From Sphingobium nicotianae (lineage in GTDB: Bacteria > Pseudomonadota > Alphaproteobacteria > Sphingomonadales > Sphingomonadaceae): a DNA stretch of 64,000 nucleotides. Positions 1 through 7,758 of this stretch are shown here, in pieces; within the stretch, counting starts at the first letter, position 1, and every line of letters starts with the position of its first letter. Made by a program: the position numbers and the translations under genes. The notes under the pieces are model-generated. The model did no database searches, had not been told where the DNA came from, and was given only the letters and a program-made list of their open reading frames with translations. The DNA lies in contig NZ_JAHGAW010000002.1 of NCBI RefSeq assembly GCF_018603885.1, positions 1-64,000 of the forward strand, read 5' to 3'.

Positions 1-2
1 AT

Positions 3-101
3 AACCAGCACCGACCCCACACGAGCCTCGACGGACTCACGCCGGCGGAATATGCAACCCGGGCCGCAGAGGCCCATAACGCGAACAGAGCTAACTTATA
101 A
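3..101 (+). CDS. IS3-family transposase, C-terminal fragment (cut by window edge)
   Basis: The reading frame is open from the left edge to a TAA at 99-101 and encodes 32 residues. It contains RPHTSLDGLTPAEYA, the hallmark end of the integrase (DDE) domain of IS3-family OrfB transposases. The rest of the element lies outside the window, so it cannot be judged whether the copy is intact. The family is known to move by cut-out circles and to have TG...CA termini; the sequence just after the stop ends in CAGGTCA at 121-127, which fits a right terminal repeat. Confidence 0.75.
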   Translation, partial: NQHRPHTSLDGLTPAEYATRAAEAHNANRANL

Positions 102-127
102 TCGCGGACAATCTGGGGAGCAGGTCA
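102..127. mobile_element. Probable right terminal repeat of the IS3-family element
   Basis: This is the short stretch between the transposase stop and the point where an intergenic palindrome resumes. Its reverse complement begins TGACCTGCTCCCC, a G/C-rich start with 5'-TG that is usual for IS3-family ends. The left end is not in the window, so the inverted repeat and target duplication cannot be confirmed. Confidence 0.5.
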
Positions 128-197
128 GCGGGAATCCAGAGTCCCGTCGCGCCGTCATCGCTTTGGTGACTGGATTCCCGCGTTCGCGGGAATGACG
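128..197. repeat. REP-like intergenic palindrome, family A (interrupted copy)
   Basis: Contains the palindrome ATTCCCGCGTTCGCGGGAAT at 174-193 followed by GACG, and on the left a half palindrome GCGGGAATCCAGA. The complete two-palindrome form is seen at 8571-8674. Here the outer half of the left palindrome is replaced by the IS end. Confidence 0.75.
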
Positions 198-261
198 ATG
201 AAGGTTTGGGGAAGGGTGAGTCTGGGCGGGGATGACGGGGGAGTTTATCGGGCGTTTCGCC

Positions 262-1023
262 CTAGCCGAACGCCTTGCCCAGCGCCGCCATCGAGGCGTC
301 ATGCGTCAGGTCGAAGTGCAGCGGCGTCACCGAGATGTAGCCGGCGGCGACGGCGGCGAGATCGCTTTCGCCGGGCGCGGAGTCGCTGTGGTGCAGGCCG
401 AACCAGAAATAGTCGTAGCCGCGCGGATCGGTGCTCTTGACGATGCGGGTGCGATCGACATCGTAGAAGCCCTGGCGCGCCACCTTGATGCCCTTGATCG
501 CGCCGGCGGGCAGTGCGGGGAAGTTGACATTGATCAGCGTGCGCGCCGTCTCGGGCAGGGCCAGCAGGCCGCGCACCACGCGCTCGCCCCAGACCTGCGC
601 CGCCTCGAACGAGACGCCGTCGCCCTGGCCCTCCTCGGCATAGACCTGGCTGAGCGCGATCGAGCGGACGCCCGAAATCGCGCCTTCCATCGCCGCCGAA
701 ACGGTGCCGGAATAGGTCACATCCTCGCCCAGATTGGCGCCGCGATTGACGCCGGAGAGCAGCAGGTCGGGCTTGTGATCCTTCATCAGATGGCCGACCG
801 CCATCATGACGGCGTCAGTCGGGGTGCCCGAGACGCTGTAATGCTTCTCGCCATGCCGGCGCAGGCGCAGCGGGCGCGACAGGGTGAGGCTGTGCCCGGC
901 GCCGGACTGCTCCTCCATCGGCGCGACGATCCAGATGTCATCCGAGAAGGCGCGGGCGATCTGCTCCAGCACCACGAGGCCCGGCGCGTGGATGCCGTCG
1001 TCATTGGTGAGGAGGATGCGCAT
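262..1023 (-). CDS. surE: 5'/3'-nucleotidase SurE
   Basis: 253 residues, the normal SurE length. SurE removes the phosphate from nucleoside 5'- and 3'-monophosphates and from short polyphosphate in the cytoplasm. The N-terminus carries the metal-binding MRILLTNDDGIHAPG motif (acidic pair D8-D9), followed by the family's GAGHS and SGTVSAAMEG segments. The start ATG is fixed by that motif. It is separated from serS upstream by a 140-base gap filled with a family B palindrome pair, so the two may share a transcript, as in many alphaproteobacteria where surE follows serS. Confidence 0.96.
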   Translation of the reverse strand: MRILLTNDDGIHAPGLVVLEQIARAFSDDIWIVAPMEEQSGAGHSLTLSRPLRLRRHGEKHYSVSGTPTDAVMMAVGHLMKDHKPDLLLSGVNRGANLGEDVTYSGTVSAAMEGAISGVRSIALSQVYAEEGQGDGVSFEAAQVWGERVVRGLLALPETARTLINVNFPALPAGAIKGIKVARQGFYDVDRTRIVKSTDPRGYDYFWFGLHHSDSAPGESDLAAVAAGYISVTPLHFDLTHDASMAALGKAFG

Positions 1024-1061
1024 GGGTTCTGTCTCCGTTCAGGCGGCGCGGGCGTCTCTGT

Positions 1062-1164
1062 AAGCCCCTCCCCTTCAGGGGAGGGGTTGGGGTGGGGCTT
1101 GGCGATGTTGCAGATCGCTGCGCGACACCCACCCCCAACCCCTCCCTTGAAAGGGAGGGGCTTG
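1062..1164. repeat. Paired intergenic palindromes, family B
   Basis: Two GC-rich hairpins (CCCCTCCCCTTCAGGGGAGGGG type at the left, CCCTCCCTTGAAAGGGAGGGG type at the right) face each other around a spacer, with the second reading as the approximate reverse complement of the first. The same layout recurs at 19099, 30568, 33623 and 35365. It sits between surE and serS. Confidence 0.8.
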
Positions 1165-1167
1165 AAA

Positions 1168-2448
1168 TTATAACTTCGGCGTCAGCTCGGTCATGCCGCC
1201 CATATAGGGCAGCAGCACCTCCGGTATCGTGACGCTGCCATCGGCATTCTGGTAATTCTCCAGCACCGCGACCAGCGTCCGTCCGACTGCGAGACCGGAG
1301 CCGTTCAGCGTGTGGACGAAGCGCGTGCCCTTCTCGCCCTCGGGGCGGAAGCGCGCGTTCATGCGCCGCGCCTGGAAGTCGCCGCAGGTCGAGATGGAGC
1401 TGATCTCGCGATAGACGCCCTGGCTCGGCAGCCAGACTTCGAGATCGAAGGTCTTGGCGGCGGAAAAGCCCATGTCGCCGGCGCAGAGCAGCATGCGGCG
1501 ATAAGGCAGGCCGAGTGCTTCCAGGATGCCCTGCGCCGACTGGAGCATATGCTCATGCTCGTCGGCCGCCTGTTCGGGCGTGCAGATCGACACCAGCTCG
1601 ACCTTCTCGAACTGGTGCTGGCGGATGAAGCCGCGCGTGTCGCGCCCGGCCGAGCCGGCCTCGGACCGGAAGCAGGGGGTGAGCGCGGTCATGCGGATCG
1701 GCAGCACCGCCTCGGCCAGGATCTGCTCGCGCACGAGATTGGTGAGGCTGACCTCGGCGGTGGGGATCAGCCAGTGACCGGTGGTGGTGCGGAACAGATC
1801 CTCGGCGAACTTGGGGAGCTGGCCGGTGCCATAGACGGCCTCGTCACGCACCAGCAGCGGCGGGTTGGTCTCTTCATAGGCATTGCTGCCCGTCTGCATG
1901 TCCAGCATGAACTGGCCGAGCGCGCGGTGCAGGCGCGCCATCTGGCCGCGCAGGGCGGCGAAGCGGGCGCCGGAGATGGCCGCTGCCGCCTCGAAATCGA
2001 GGCCGAGCGCGGGGCCGAAATCGGCATGATCCTGCGGCGCGAAATTGAGGCTGCGCGGCGTGCCCCATTTATGCTGCTCGACATTGGCGGTCTCGTCCGG
2101 CCCCTCCGGCACTTCGGGCGCGGGGAGGTTGGGGATGGCGGCGAGGCGGGCCTGCAGTGCCTCGGCCAGCGCCTTCTCCTCCGTCTCCAGCTCGGGCAGG
2201 CGGGTCTTGAGCGTCGCGACCTCGGCCTTGAGCGCATCGGCCGTCGCCGCGTCGCCCCTGGCCATGGCCGCGCCGATCGCCTTGCTTGCCTCGTTGCGGC
2301 GGGCGAGGCTCTCCTGCACGGCGGTCGAGGTCGCGCGCCATTGGGCGTCCTGCGCGCCGATCTCGGCGCTCAGCGGATCGAGGCCGCGGCGGGCAAGGCC
2401 CGCATCGAAAGCGGCCGGGTTTTCGCGGATGAAGCGGATGTCGTGCAT
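1168..2448 (-). CDS. serS: Serine--tRNA ligase
   Basis: 426 residues, full length. Charges tRNA-Ser with serine using ATP. The N-terminal 110 residues are the helical tRNA-binding arm (starting [18 protein letters not shown]); the class II catalytic core follows with motif 2 ([15 protein letters not shown]) and motif 3 ([18 protein letters not shown]). Essential cytoplasmic enzyme. The gene lies upstream of surE on the same strand. No anomalies seen. Confidence 0.98.
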   Translation of the reverse strand: MHDIRFIRENPAAFDAGLARRGLDPLSAEIGAQDAQWRATSTAVQESLARRNEASKAIGAAMARGDAATADALKAEVATLKTRLPELETEEKALAEALQARLAAIPNLPAPEVPEGPDETANVEQHKWGTPRSLNFAPQDHADFGPALGLDFEAAAAISGARFAALRGQMARLHRALGQFMLDMQTGSNAYEETNPPLLVRDEAVYGTGQLPKFAEDLFRTTTGHWLIPTAEVSLTNLVREQILAEAVLPIRMTALTPCFRSEAGSAGRDTRGFIRQHQFEKVELVSICTPEQAADEHEHMLQSAQGILEALGLPYRRMLLCAGDMGFSAAKTFDLEVWLPSQGVYREISSISTCGDFQARRMNARFRPEGEKGTRFVHTLNGSGLAVGRTLVAVLENYQNADGSVTIPEVLLPYMGGMTELTPKL

Positions 2449-2521
2449 GGCGGGAGCCTATGCCCCGCCGCCCGCGCGCGATCAAGCGCGGAAGGATTGG
2501 CGCGACAGGCCGCAAACGCGA

Positions 2522-2549
2522 ACGGGGCGCCCGTTGCCGGACGCCCCGT
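2522..2549 (-). terminator. Hairpin after the serine-rich protein gene
   Basis: ACGGGGCG at 2522-2529 pairs perfectly with CGCCCCGT at 2542-2549 across a 12-base loop. It lies 25 bases beyond the stop of the minus-strand serine-rich gene and on that strand is followed by TTCGCGTTT, only a weak T-tract, so an intrinsic terminator is likely but not certain. Confidence 0.5.
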
Positions 2550-2573
2550 CTGCCATGGCGCTGGTCGATCGGC

Positions 2574-3596
2574 TCAGGCGATCTGGTCCTGATCCTCGAT
2601 CTCGTCCTCTTCCCGGCGCCGGCGCGTGAGCCACTGGCGGCCACCGATCACCGCCGCCGCGGCGCCGCCGAACAGCAGCATGATCGGCGGGGCGGGCACG
2701 TCGGTGCAGCCGCTGCTGGTGCAGCCGCTGGAGCTCGACGAGCCGGACGAGCCGCTGCTGGTCGAGGAGGAGGTGCTGCTCGACGTGCTGGAGCTGGTCG
2801 ACGAAGAGGTCGAACTCGAGCCGCTGGAGCTGCTCGAGCCGGAGGAACTGCTCGAACCCGAGGAGCTGCTCGACCCCGACGAACCGCTGGAGCCGCTCGA
2901 CCCGGATGAGCCGGAGCTGCTGTGGTGCGGCGGCTTGTGCGGCTTGCCGCCCGAGCTGCTGGAGCTCGACGAGCCGGAGCTGCTGCTCGATGACGAGGAG
3001 GAGCTGCTGGATGAGCTCGACGAGGAGGAGGAAGACGAACTGGACGAGCCGCCGGTCGAGGTCGAGCTGCTGACGCCGGACGAGGTGCTGACGCCCGACG
3101 AGGTGCTGACACCGCTCGAGGTGCTGGTCGATCCGCCGCTCGTCGACGTGGAGCCGCCGCTGGTGGAGGTCGATCCGCCGCTGGTCGTCGAGGAGACCAC
3201 CACCGAGCCGCCGCTGCTGCCGCCGCCGCCGAAGAAACCGCCAAAGAAGCCGCCGCCACCGCCCCAGCCGCCGCTCCCGCCGGCGACGACGATGCCGCCA
3301 CCGCCGCCCGAGCCGGTCGGCATTTCCATCGGGCGCTCCAGCGGAACGGGCGCGCCCTGCGTATGGATCTGGATGACCTGCGGCCCGGCCTTTTCGGTGC
3401 GCACGGTCCGCACGACCTTGCGCGTCTTCACGACCTTGCGGTGCACCGGCTTAGCGGCCGGCGCGATCGGCTTGCGCTTGATCTGGTTGACCACCGCGGG
3501 GCGCGACGCCTCCGCGATCTGCAGCGCGCCGCCGCCGATGATCGCACCGCCCGCAGCGCATGCGCAAAGTTTAGCCAAGGCCATTCGTACAGACAT
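2574..3596 (-). CDS. Serine-rich secreted protein with C-terminal sorting-type signal
   Basis: 340 residues. An N-terminal hydrophobic stretch (about residues 7-30) looks like a signal peptide, then comes a basic segment with KRKP and RKVVKTRKVVRTVR, then glycine clusters, then about 160 residues that are almost only Ser, Gly and Thr. The C-terminus has VPAPP followed by a hydrophobic helix and RRRR (about residues 300-328), the layout of PEP-CTERM-type sorting signals, but with an extra acidic tail of 12 residues. The plus-strand frame over the same DNA is a Glu/Leu/Pro shadow with no such architecture. Inferred role: exported, possibly glycosylated stalk or adhesin. No specific family is recognised. 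Confidence 0.72.
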   Translation of the reverse strand: MSVRMALAKLCACAAGGAIIGGGALQIAEASRPAVVNQIKRKPIAPAAKPVHRKVVKTRKVVRTVRTEKAGPQVIQIHTQGAPVPLERPMEMPTGSGGGGGIVVAGGSGGWGGGGGFFGGFFGGGGSSGGSVVVSSTTSGGSTSTSGGSTSTSGGSTSTSSGVSTSSGVSTSSGVSSSTSTGGSSSSSSSSSSSSSSSSSSSSSSSSGSSSSSSSGGKPHKPPHHSSSGSSGSSGSSGSSGSSSSSGSSSSSGSSSSSGSSSTSSSTSSSTSSSTSSSTSSGSSGSSSSSGCTSSGCTDVPAPPIMLLFGGAAAAVIGGRQWLTRRRREEDEIEDQDQIA

Positions 3597-3960
3597 GTTC
3601 AGCCCACTCTTCCGAACTTTGATCTGGCTGAAGTCCCCGGCAGCCAGCGGTTGCTATTGCCTAGAACGCAAAATAAAACGTTAACTTCAACAAGATTAAC
3701 CTCGATTTCATCGATATTGTCGGAATTTAACCACGTAATTTCCAAACTAATTAAGTTAATGCCTCCGATGGGGACGATCGATTAAAGGAAGTGGTTAAAA
3801 TATTACTTTTGATCGCTTTGATGGTCCCGAGAATCGGTCGCGTGTCCACGCAAGGTTCAAGCCGCTGGAAACAGAGCTTGTCTGTGGGAAGGCGGCGCTT
3901 TATAGGCCCGCGCCAGAGACGCTCGATACAAGGCGCGCTTGGAAGAATTCGGAGAAGTTG
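3597..3960. other. AT-rich intergenic region between divergent genes
   Basis: About 360 bases without a gene, separating the minus-strand serine-rich gene from dksA. Roughly 3660-3830 is strikingly AT-rich compared with the neighbourhood and holds several TTAA sites (for example GTTAAC and ATTAACC near 3680-3695, and TTAAGTTAA near 3751-3759). It probably carries both divergent promoters; I could not fix the -10 and -35 boxes. A good ribosome binding site, GGAGAAG, is at 3951-3957. Confidence 0.5.
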
Positions 3961-4428
3961 ATGGCCTCCCTCGCAGGTTCGCCGGATAAGAACGGGTCCG
4001 GTTCCAACGGCTCAGGCATCGAATTGCCGGAGGGCTACAGGCCGTCGCCCGACGAAGAGTTTATGGGGCCGCTGCAGCTGGAATATTTCCGCCGCCGGCT
4101 GCTCGACTGGAAGAAGCAGATCCTCTCCGAAGCCGAAGGCACGCTGGCGACACTGCAGAGCGAGCCGCTGCGCGAACCCGATCTCAACGACCGCGCCTCC
4201 AGCGAGACCGACTGGTCGATCGAGCTGCGCACCCGCGATCGCCAGCGCAAGCTGATCTCCAAGATCGACTCGGCGCTGCGCCGAATCGACGAGGGCGAAT
4301 ATGGCTATTGCGAAGTCACCGGCGAGCCCATCTCGCTGGGCCGCCTCGAAGCCCGTCCGATCGCGACGATGACCGTCGAGGCCCAGGAGCGCCACGAGCG
4401 CCAGGAAAAGGTCTCGCGGGACGATTGA
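3961..4428 (+). CDS. dksA: RNA polymerase-binding transcription factor DksA
   Basis: 155 residues from the ATG at 3961, which follows GGAGAAG by three bases; a TTG one codon earlier is less likely. DksA enters the secondary channel of RNA polymerase and, with ppGpp, lowers rRNA and raises amino-acid promoter activity. The coiled-coil region (about 40-100) contains the LNDRASSETDW tip, with its acidic residues, and the C-terminal part reads YGYCEVTGEPISLGRLEARP. Only one of the four zinc cysteines is left, as is usual in alphaproteobacterial DksA. Confidence 0.93.
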   Translation: MASLAGSPDKNGSGSNGSGIELPEGYRPSPDEEFMGPLQLEYFRRRLLDWKKQILSEAEGTLATLQSEPLREPDLNDRASSETDWSIELRTRDRQRKLISKIDSALRRIDEGEYGYCEVTGEPISLGRLEARPIATMTVEAQERHERQEKVSRDD

Positions 4429-4507
4429 TCCTTCGGTGATCCTCCGGTCGTCGCAAGTCCGGCGGTCCGTTAAGACTTTCTCTACCATGCCATGGCACGC
4501 TCGGCCC

Positions 4508-4900
4508 ATGGCAGAATCCGACCCCACGCCGATCCTGCAAGATCCATCTGATGGCGCATCGAAGCGAGGCGCCAAGCGGGACAGCTTGTTCCTGCTCACC
4601 ACCCTGTCGGATGAGACGGGCAATCCCCTCGGCAAAGCGCGCGTGCGCAATCTCTCAGAAACCGGCCTGATGGCCGATTGTGAAGCCAGCTTTCGTGATG
4701 GCGATCGTGTCGTCGTGCAGTTGCGCGGCATTGGCGACGTGTCCGGCCGGGTGAGCTGGGTGCGCGGCGACCGCATCGGCATGGCGTTCGATGCCCGGAT
4801 CGATCCGCAGGCGGCCCGCAAGCCGGTCAGCCAACCACAGGGCGAAGGCCTGCCGCTCTATCTTCGCCAGCTCCCGCGCGTGGCCAAGTTCAGCCGCTGA
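4508..4900 (+). CDS. PilZ-domain protein
   Basis: 130 residues if the ATG at 4508 is used; the frame is open back to an ATG at 4436, and no clear ribosome binding site decides between them. The segment RVRNLSETGLMAD, then GDRVVVQLRG, then GRVSWVRGDRIGMAFD is the classic PilZ barrel, including the (D/N)xSxxG c-di-GMP motif as NLSETG; an upstream RxxxR half is not obvious, though KRGAKRDS may supply the arginines. It lies 79 bases downstream of dksA, on the same strand. Role inferred: c-di-GMP-responsive effector of unknown output. Confidence 0.85.
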   Translation: MAESDPTPILQDPSDGASKRGAKRDSLFLLTTLSDETGNPLGKARVRNLSETGLMADCEASFRDGDRVVVQLRGIGDVSGRVSWVRGDRIGMAFDARIDPQAARKPVSQPQGEGLPLYLRQLPRVAKFSR

Positions 4901-4950
4901 CCCTCGCTCCGGTCGCGCCGACGGGGCCGGCCACTGATATCCCGATGCTG

Positions 4951-5092
4951 AAAAAAATGCGGAGGAGAGCGGCCATCCTGGCGCTCGATCCTCCGCATTG
5001 TCTCGCTGCGCGGTGCCGGTCTTCCCGGCGGCTTCCTCTCCGAAGTGATCTTGTTGGTGCGCGCGAGACGGGCCTCTCTAGGGCAGATCAAA
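4951..5092 (-). ncRNA. Candidate structured RNA between two minus-strand terminators
   Basis: On the minus strand, GTCTCGC (5063-5069) pairs with GCGAGAC (5000-5006), enclosing a hairpin GCCGG-gaaga-CCGGC, and a strong terminator hairpin follows at once (4956-4999, then seven U). A 77-codon frame in this strip has no protein-like features. The family is not recognised; the sequence lacks the conserved bulge of SRP RNA. It could be the extended tail of the RNA that starts near 5168. Confidence 0.35.
4956..4999 (-). terminator. Strong intrinsic terminator, minus strand
   Basis: AATGCGGAGGA (4956-4966) is the perfect complement of TCCTCCGCATT (4989-4999), extended inside by GAGCG/CGCTC. On the minus strand it is followed by TTTTTTT (complement of 4951-4957). 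No minus-strand protein gene ends nearby: the closest, the zinc peptidase, stops at 5527. Confidence 0.75.
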
Positions 5093-5094
5093 GC

Positions 5095-5168
5095 AAAAAA
5101 AAAGGGCCGACCTCAGTCGAGGCCGACCCATGAGTCTTAGGAGAGGATGCCTGAAAGGCAGGCTGATA
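5095..5168 (-). ncRNA. Candidate small regulatory RNA with anti-Shine-Dalgarno segment
   Basis: On the minus strand a small hairpin GCCTG-cctttCAGGC (5149-5163) is followed by an unpaired pyrimidine-rich stretch ATCCTCTCCTAAG (complementary to ribosome binding sites), then a terminator hairpin (5104-5129) and nine U. A weak promoter fit is TTGCAG, 16-base spacer, TAACTA just upstream (minus strand near 5170-5200). This is the classic layout of a short Hfq-type RNA. No known family is assigned. Confidence 0.5.
5104..5129 (-). terminator. Intrinsic terminator, minus strand
   Basis: GGGCCGACCTC (5104-5114) and GAGGCCGACCC (5119-5129) pair in 9 of 11 positions around a four-base loop. On the minus strand the hairpin runs straight into TTTTTTTTT (complement of 5095-5103). 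Confidence 0.75.
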
Positions 5169-5526
5169 GTTAGCATATCCATAAATTGCTGCAAGTGCGA
5201 AAATGAAATTTTGCCGTGCAAAAATGGAAGCCATCAATTATCCAATTGATATTACACGATAAAAAAATGGTTGCGCAGGAAAGTGTCTAAAAACGCGCTA
5301 TCCAAGAAATTTTCTCTCGCGCTCGCGAAGGCGTCACTTTCTCTGGGTTATCGCCGCGAACGGTGAGAAAATCGCGCTGCGTTGTGGCAACAAAGCCTCA
5401 ATATGTGCCGGCCGCCTTGCCGTAGCGTCATGCTGCTGACGTCGATTCCACTGACGGAATATCGCCATTCGGCAGAATGCCCCGATCGAGTCGCATATGC
5501 GGCGGGGACGCGCCGCGATGGACGAC

Positions 5527-6414
5527 TCAGCGGCCGCCTTGCAGCGTGTCGCAGCTCGCCGGATCGCCGGTCTCCAGCCCCTTGCGCAGCCAGCTCATGC
5601 GCTGCTCGCTGGTGCCGTGGGTGAAGCTGTCCGGCATCGGGCGCTGGCCCGCCTCGCGCTGCAGCGTGTCGTCGCCGATCGCCTGCGCGGCCTTCAGGCC
5701 CTCTTCCATGTCGCCGGGCTCCATGAGGCCGGTGCGCTTGCCCCACACGCCGGCATAGCAATCCGCCTGCAGCTCGACCTTGACCTGCATCGCGTTGGCC
5801 TGCGCCTCGCCCGCCGAGCGCTGGGCCTGGTTGACCTGGCCGAGCGTGCCTTCGAGGTCCTGGATGTGATGGCCGACCTCATGCGCGATCACATAGGCCT
5901 CGGCGAAGTCGCCCGGCGCGCCGAAGCGCTGACGCAGCTCGTTGAAGAAATCGGTGTCGAGATAGATCTTCTTGTCGAGCGGGCAATAGAAGGGACCCAT
6001 CGCCGATTGCGCCGCGCCGCAGCCTGACTGGCCGCTCTGCGAATAGAAGGAGAGAACGGTCGGCGTATATTGCTGGCCATGCTCCCTGAAGACCTCGCCC
6101 CAGACCTTCTCGGTGCTGCCCAGCACCTTGAGCGAGAAATGCTGGATGTCGCTGAGCGCGGCCTGGTCGCCGCCGGCCGGGGCGCTCTGCTGCGTCGGCG
6201 CCATCTGGCCGCCGTTGGTCAGCAACCCGCCGCCAAAATTGAGGAAGGCGAGCACAGCGAGCGCGATGACGATGCCGGTGCAGCCGAAGCGGCTGCCGAT
6301 CATCGGCAGCAGCATGCCGATCAGGCCGCTGCCACCGCCGCCGAAACCGCCGAGACCGCCCCCGCCGCGCTGGATCTCGTAATTGCTGCTTTCTTCCTGG
6401 TCGTCGAGGCGCAT
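5527..6414 (-). CDS. Neutral zinc metallopeptidase, YpfJ family
   Basis: 295 residues. The start ATG at 6412-6414 has AAAGGA six bases upstream. N-terminal glycine-rich linker, one membrane helix (about 47-62), then the peptidase domain with zinc motif HEVGH (178-182) in VIAHEVGHHIQ, and the family segments YCPLDKKIYLD and QADCYAGVWG (third zinc ligand region). PF04228 (zinc_metallopeptidase). Substrate unknown; the active domain is predicted to face the periplasm. A diverging patatin gene lies to the right. Confidence 0.93.
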   Translation of the reverse strand: MRLDDQEESSNYEIQRGGGGLGGFGGGGSGLIGMLLPMIGSRFGCTGIVIALAVLAFLNFGGGLLTNGGQMAPTQQSAPAGGDQAALSDIQHFSLKVLGSTEKVWGEVFREHGQQYTPTVLSFYSQSGQSGCGAAQSAMGPFYCPLDKKIYLDTDFFNELRQRFGAPGDFAEAYVIAHEVGHHIQDLEGTLGQVNQAQRSAGEAQANAMQVKVELQADCYAGVWGKRTGLMEPGDMEEGLKAAQAIGDDTLQREAGQRPMPDSFTHGTSEQRMSWLRKGLETGDPASCDTLQGGR

Positions 6415-6570
6415 GGCGAGTCCTTTTTCGCTCTCCGGTCGACAGGACCCTAGGATGTGTCCCAGATCATGGGAAGGGGCGAGCGGTGGTGGTGGACAAT
6501 CGACGAACCGAGCGGGGCCGATGCGCGCCGCGCTGGCGACTCTCCTGCCAATGCGATATTGCGCTGCACC

Positions 6571-7758
6571 ATGGACATGCCCAAGCAGATGCCAAAGCGC
6601 CCCGGCAGAGGCCACGCGCCCGTGCCGTTGCCGGATCAGGTGGCGCTGGTGCTCCAGGGCGGCGGCGCGCTCGGCTCCTATCAGGCCGGGGTGATCGAGC
6701 GGCTCCACGCGATCGACATCGAGATCGACTGGGTGGCTGGCATCTCGATCGGCGCGGTCAATGCCGCGCTGATCGCCGGCAACCCGCCCGAGCGTCGCGT
6801 CGAGAAGCTGACGGCCTTCTGGGATCTCGTCAGCAGCGGCCTGCCCAATTTCTGCCTGCCCGAGCAGCAGGACATTCGCGAGGCCGCGCATCTGATGGCG
6901 GCGGGCGCCGTGGCGCTCTGGGGGATTCCGGGCTTCTTCCGGCCGAACTGGCTACCGGCCAACTGGGCGCCGGCGGGCACACCCGAGGCGCTGAGCTATT
7001 ATGACACCAAGCCGCTGCGCGAGACGCTGGATAGCCTTGTCGACTGGGACCTGCTCAACCATGGGCCGATGCGCTTCTCCATCGGCGCCGTCGACATCCA
7101 GAACGGTAATTTCGTCTATTTCGACAATCAGGATCCGCACTGGCGCGGCAGGATCGACGCACGCCACGTCATGGCATCCGGCGCGCTGCCGCCGGGCCTG
7201 CCGCCGGTCGAGATCGAGGGACGGCATTATTGGGATGGCGGCCTGCTCTCCAATACCCCCCTGGCCTATGTGCTCGACAATCAGGCGGGCGACCTGCTCA
7301 TCTTCCAGGTCGATCTCTTTCCCGCCGAGGGGCCGTTGCCGCGCGAGATGACCGAGGTCTGGTCACGCCAGAAGGATATTCAATATTCCAGCCGCACCCG
7401 TCAGGTGACGGATCTCTATCTGCGCGAGCGGCATGAGCATGAGGCGATCCGCGCCCTGCTCGACAGGCTGCCCGCGGAACTGGCGCAGTCGCCGGAAGCG
7501 AGGAAGCTCGCCGGCATGGTCCAGGAAGGCGCGGTCAATATCGTCCACCTCATCTATCGCACGCGCGCCTGGGAAAGCGGCGCACGCGATTTCGAGTTTT
7601 CGCGCGGCACGATGCAGGACCACTGGCAGCAGGGCTGCCATGCCGTCTCGGCACTCATCGACAAGGGCAATCGGCTGATCGCCCAGAACATCACCAGCGG
7701 CAAAAGCGCGACTTTCGACATCGCGCCGAGCGGCCAGATCAAGGAGAAGCAGGCATGA
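6571..7758 (+). CDS. Patatin-like phospholipase with DUF3734 tail
   Basis: About 395 residues from the ATG at 6571; a GTG at 6457 would add 38 residues of unconserved sequence, and neither start has a clear ribosome binding site. Lipid acyl hydrolase fold: oxyanion loop GGGALGSY (30-37), nucleophile GISIG with Ser59, catalytic Asp in YWDGG (about 222). The remaining 170 residues match the DUF3734 extension found in sphingomonad and rhizobial patatins. The stop overlaps the next gene, 3-hydroxybutyrate dehydrogenase, by four bases, so the pair is co-translated and may act in polyhydroxybutyrate or lipid turnover (inference). Confidence 0.9.
   Translation: MDMPKQMPKRPGRGHAPVPLPDQVALVLQGGGALGSYQAGVIERLHAIDIEIDWVAGISIGAVNAALIAGNPPERRVEKLTAFWDLVSSGLPNFCLPEQQDIREAAHLMAAGAVALWGIPGFFRPNWLPANWAPAGTPEALSYYDTKPLRETLDSLVDWDLLNHGPMRFSIGAVDIQNGNFVYFDNQDPHWRGRIDARHVMASGALPPGLPPVEIEGRHYWDGGLLSNTPLAYVLDNQAGDLLIFQVDLFPAEGPLPREMTEVWSRQKDIQYSSRTRQVTDLYLRERHEHEAIRALLDRLPAELAQSPEARKLAGMVQEGAVNIVHLIYRTRAWESGARDFEFSRGTMQDHWQQGCHAVSALIDKGNRLIAQNITSGKSATFDIAPSGQIKEKQA

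Larger units (their letters stand above)
4901..5526. other. Gene-free block with minus-strand RNA signals
   Basis: 626 bases with no convincing ORF. It holds two minus-strand hairpins each followed by a run of U (4956-4999 and 5104-5129), an internal hairpin pair at 5000-5069, a small hairpin at 5149-5163, and an AT-rich stretch at 5165-5320 that could be a promoter region. 5340-5526 shows nothing recognisable. Confidence 0.6.

Noticed and set aside
2626..3684. Plus-strand Glu/Leu/Pro-rich frame over the serine-rich gene
   Set aside because: It is the mirror of Ser/Gly codons. The minus strand has signal peptide and sorting-type ends, so that strand is the coding one.
4858..5091. Minus-strand 77-codon ORF
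   Set aside because: Runs through the terminator hairpin and T-run, has no ribosome binding site and no family features; the region is better read as RNA.
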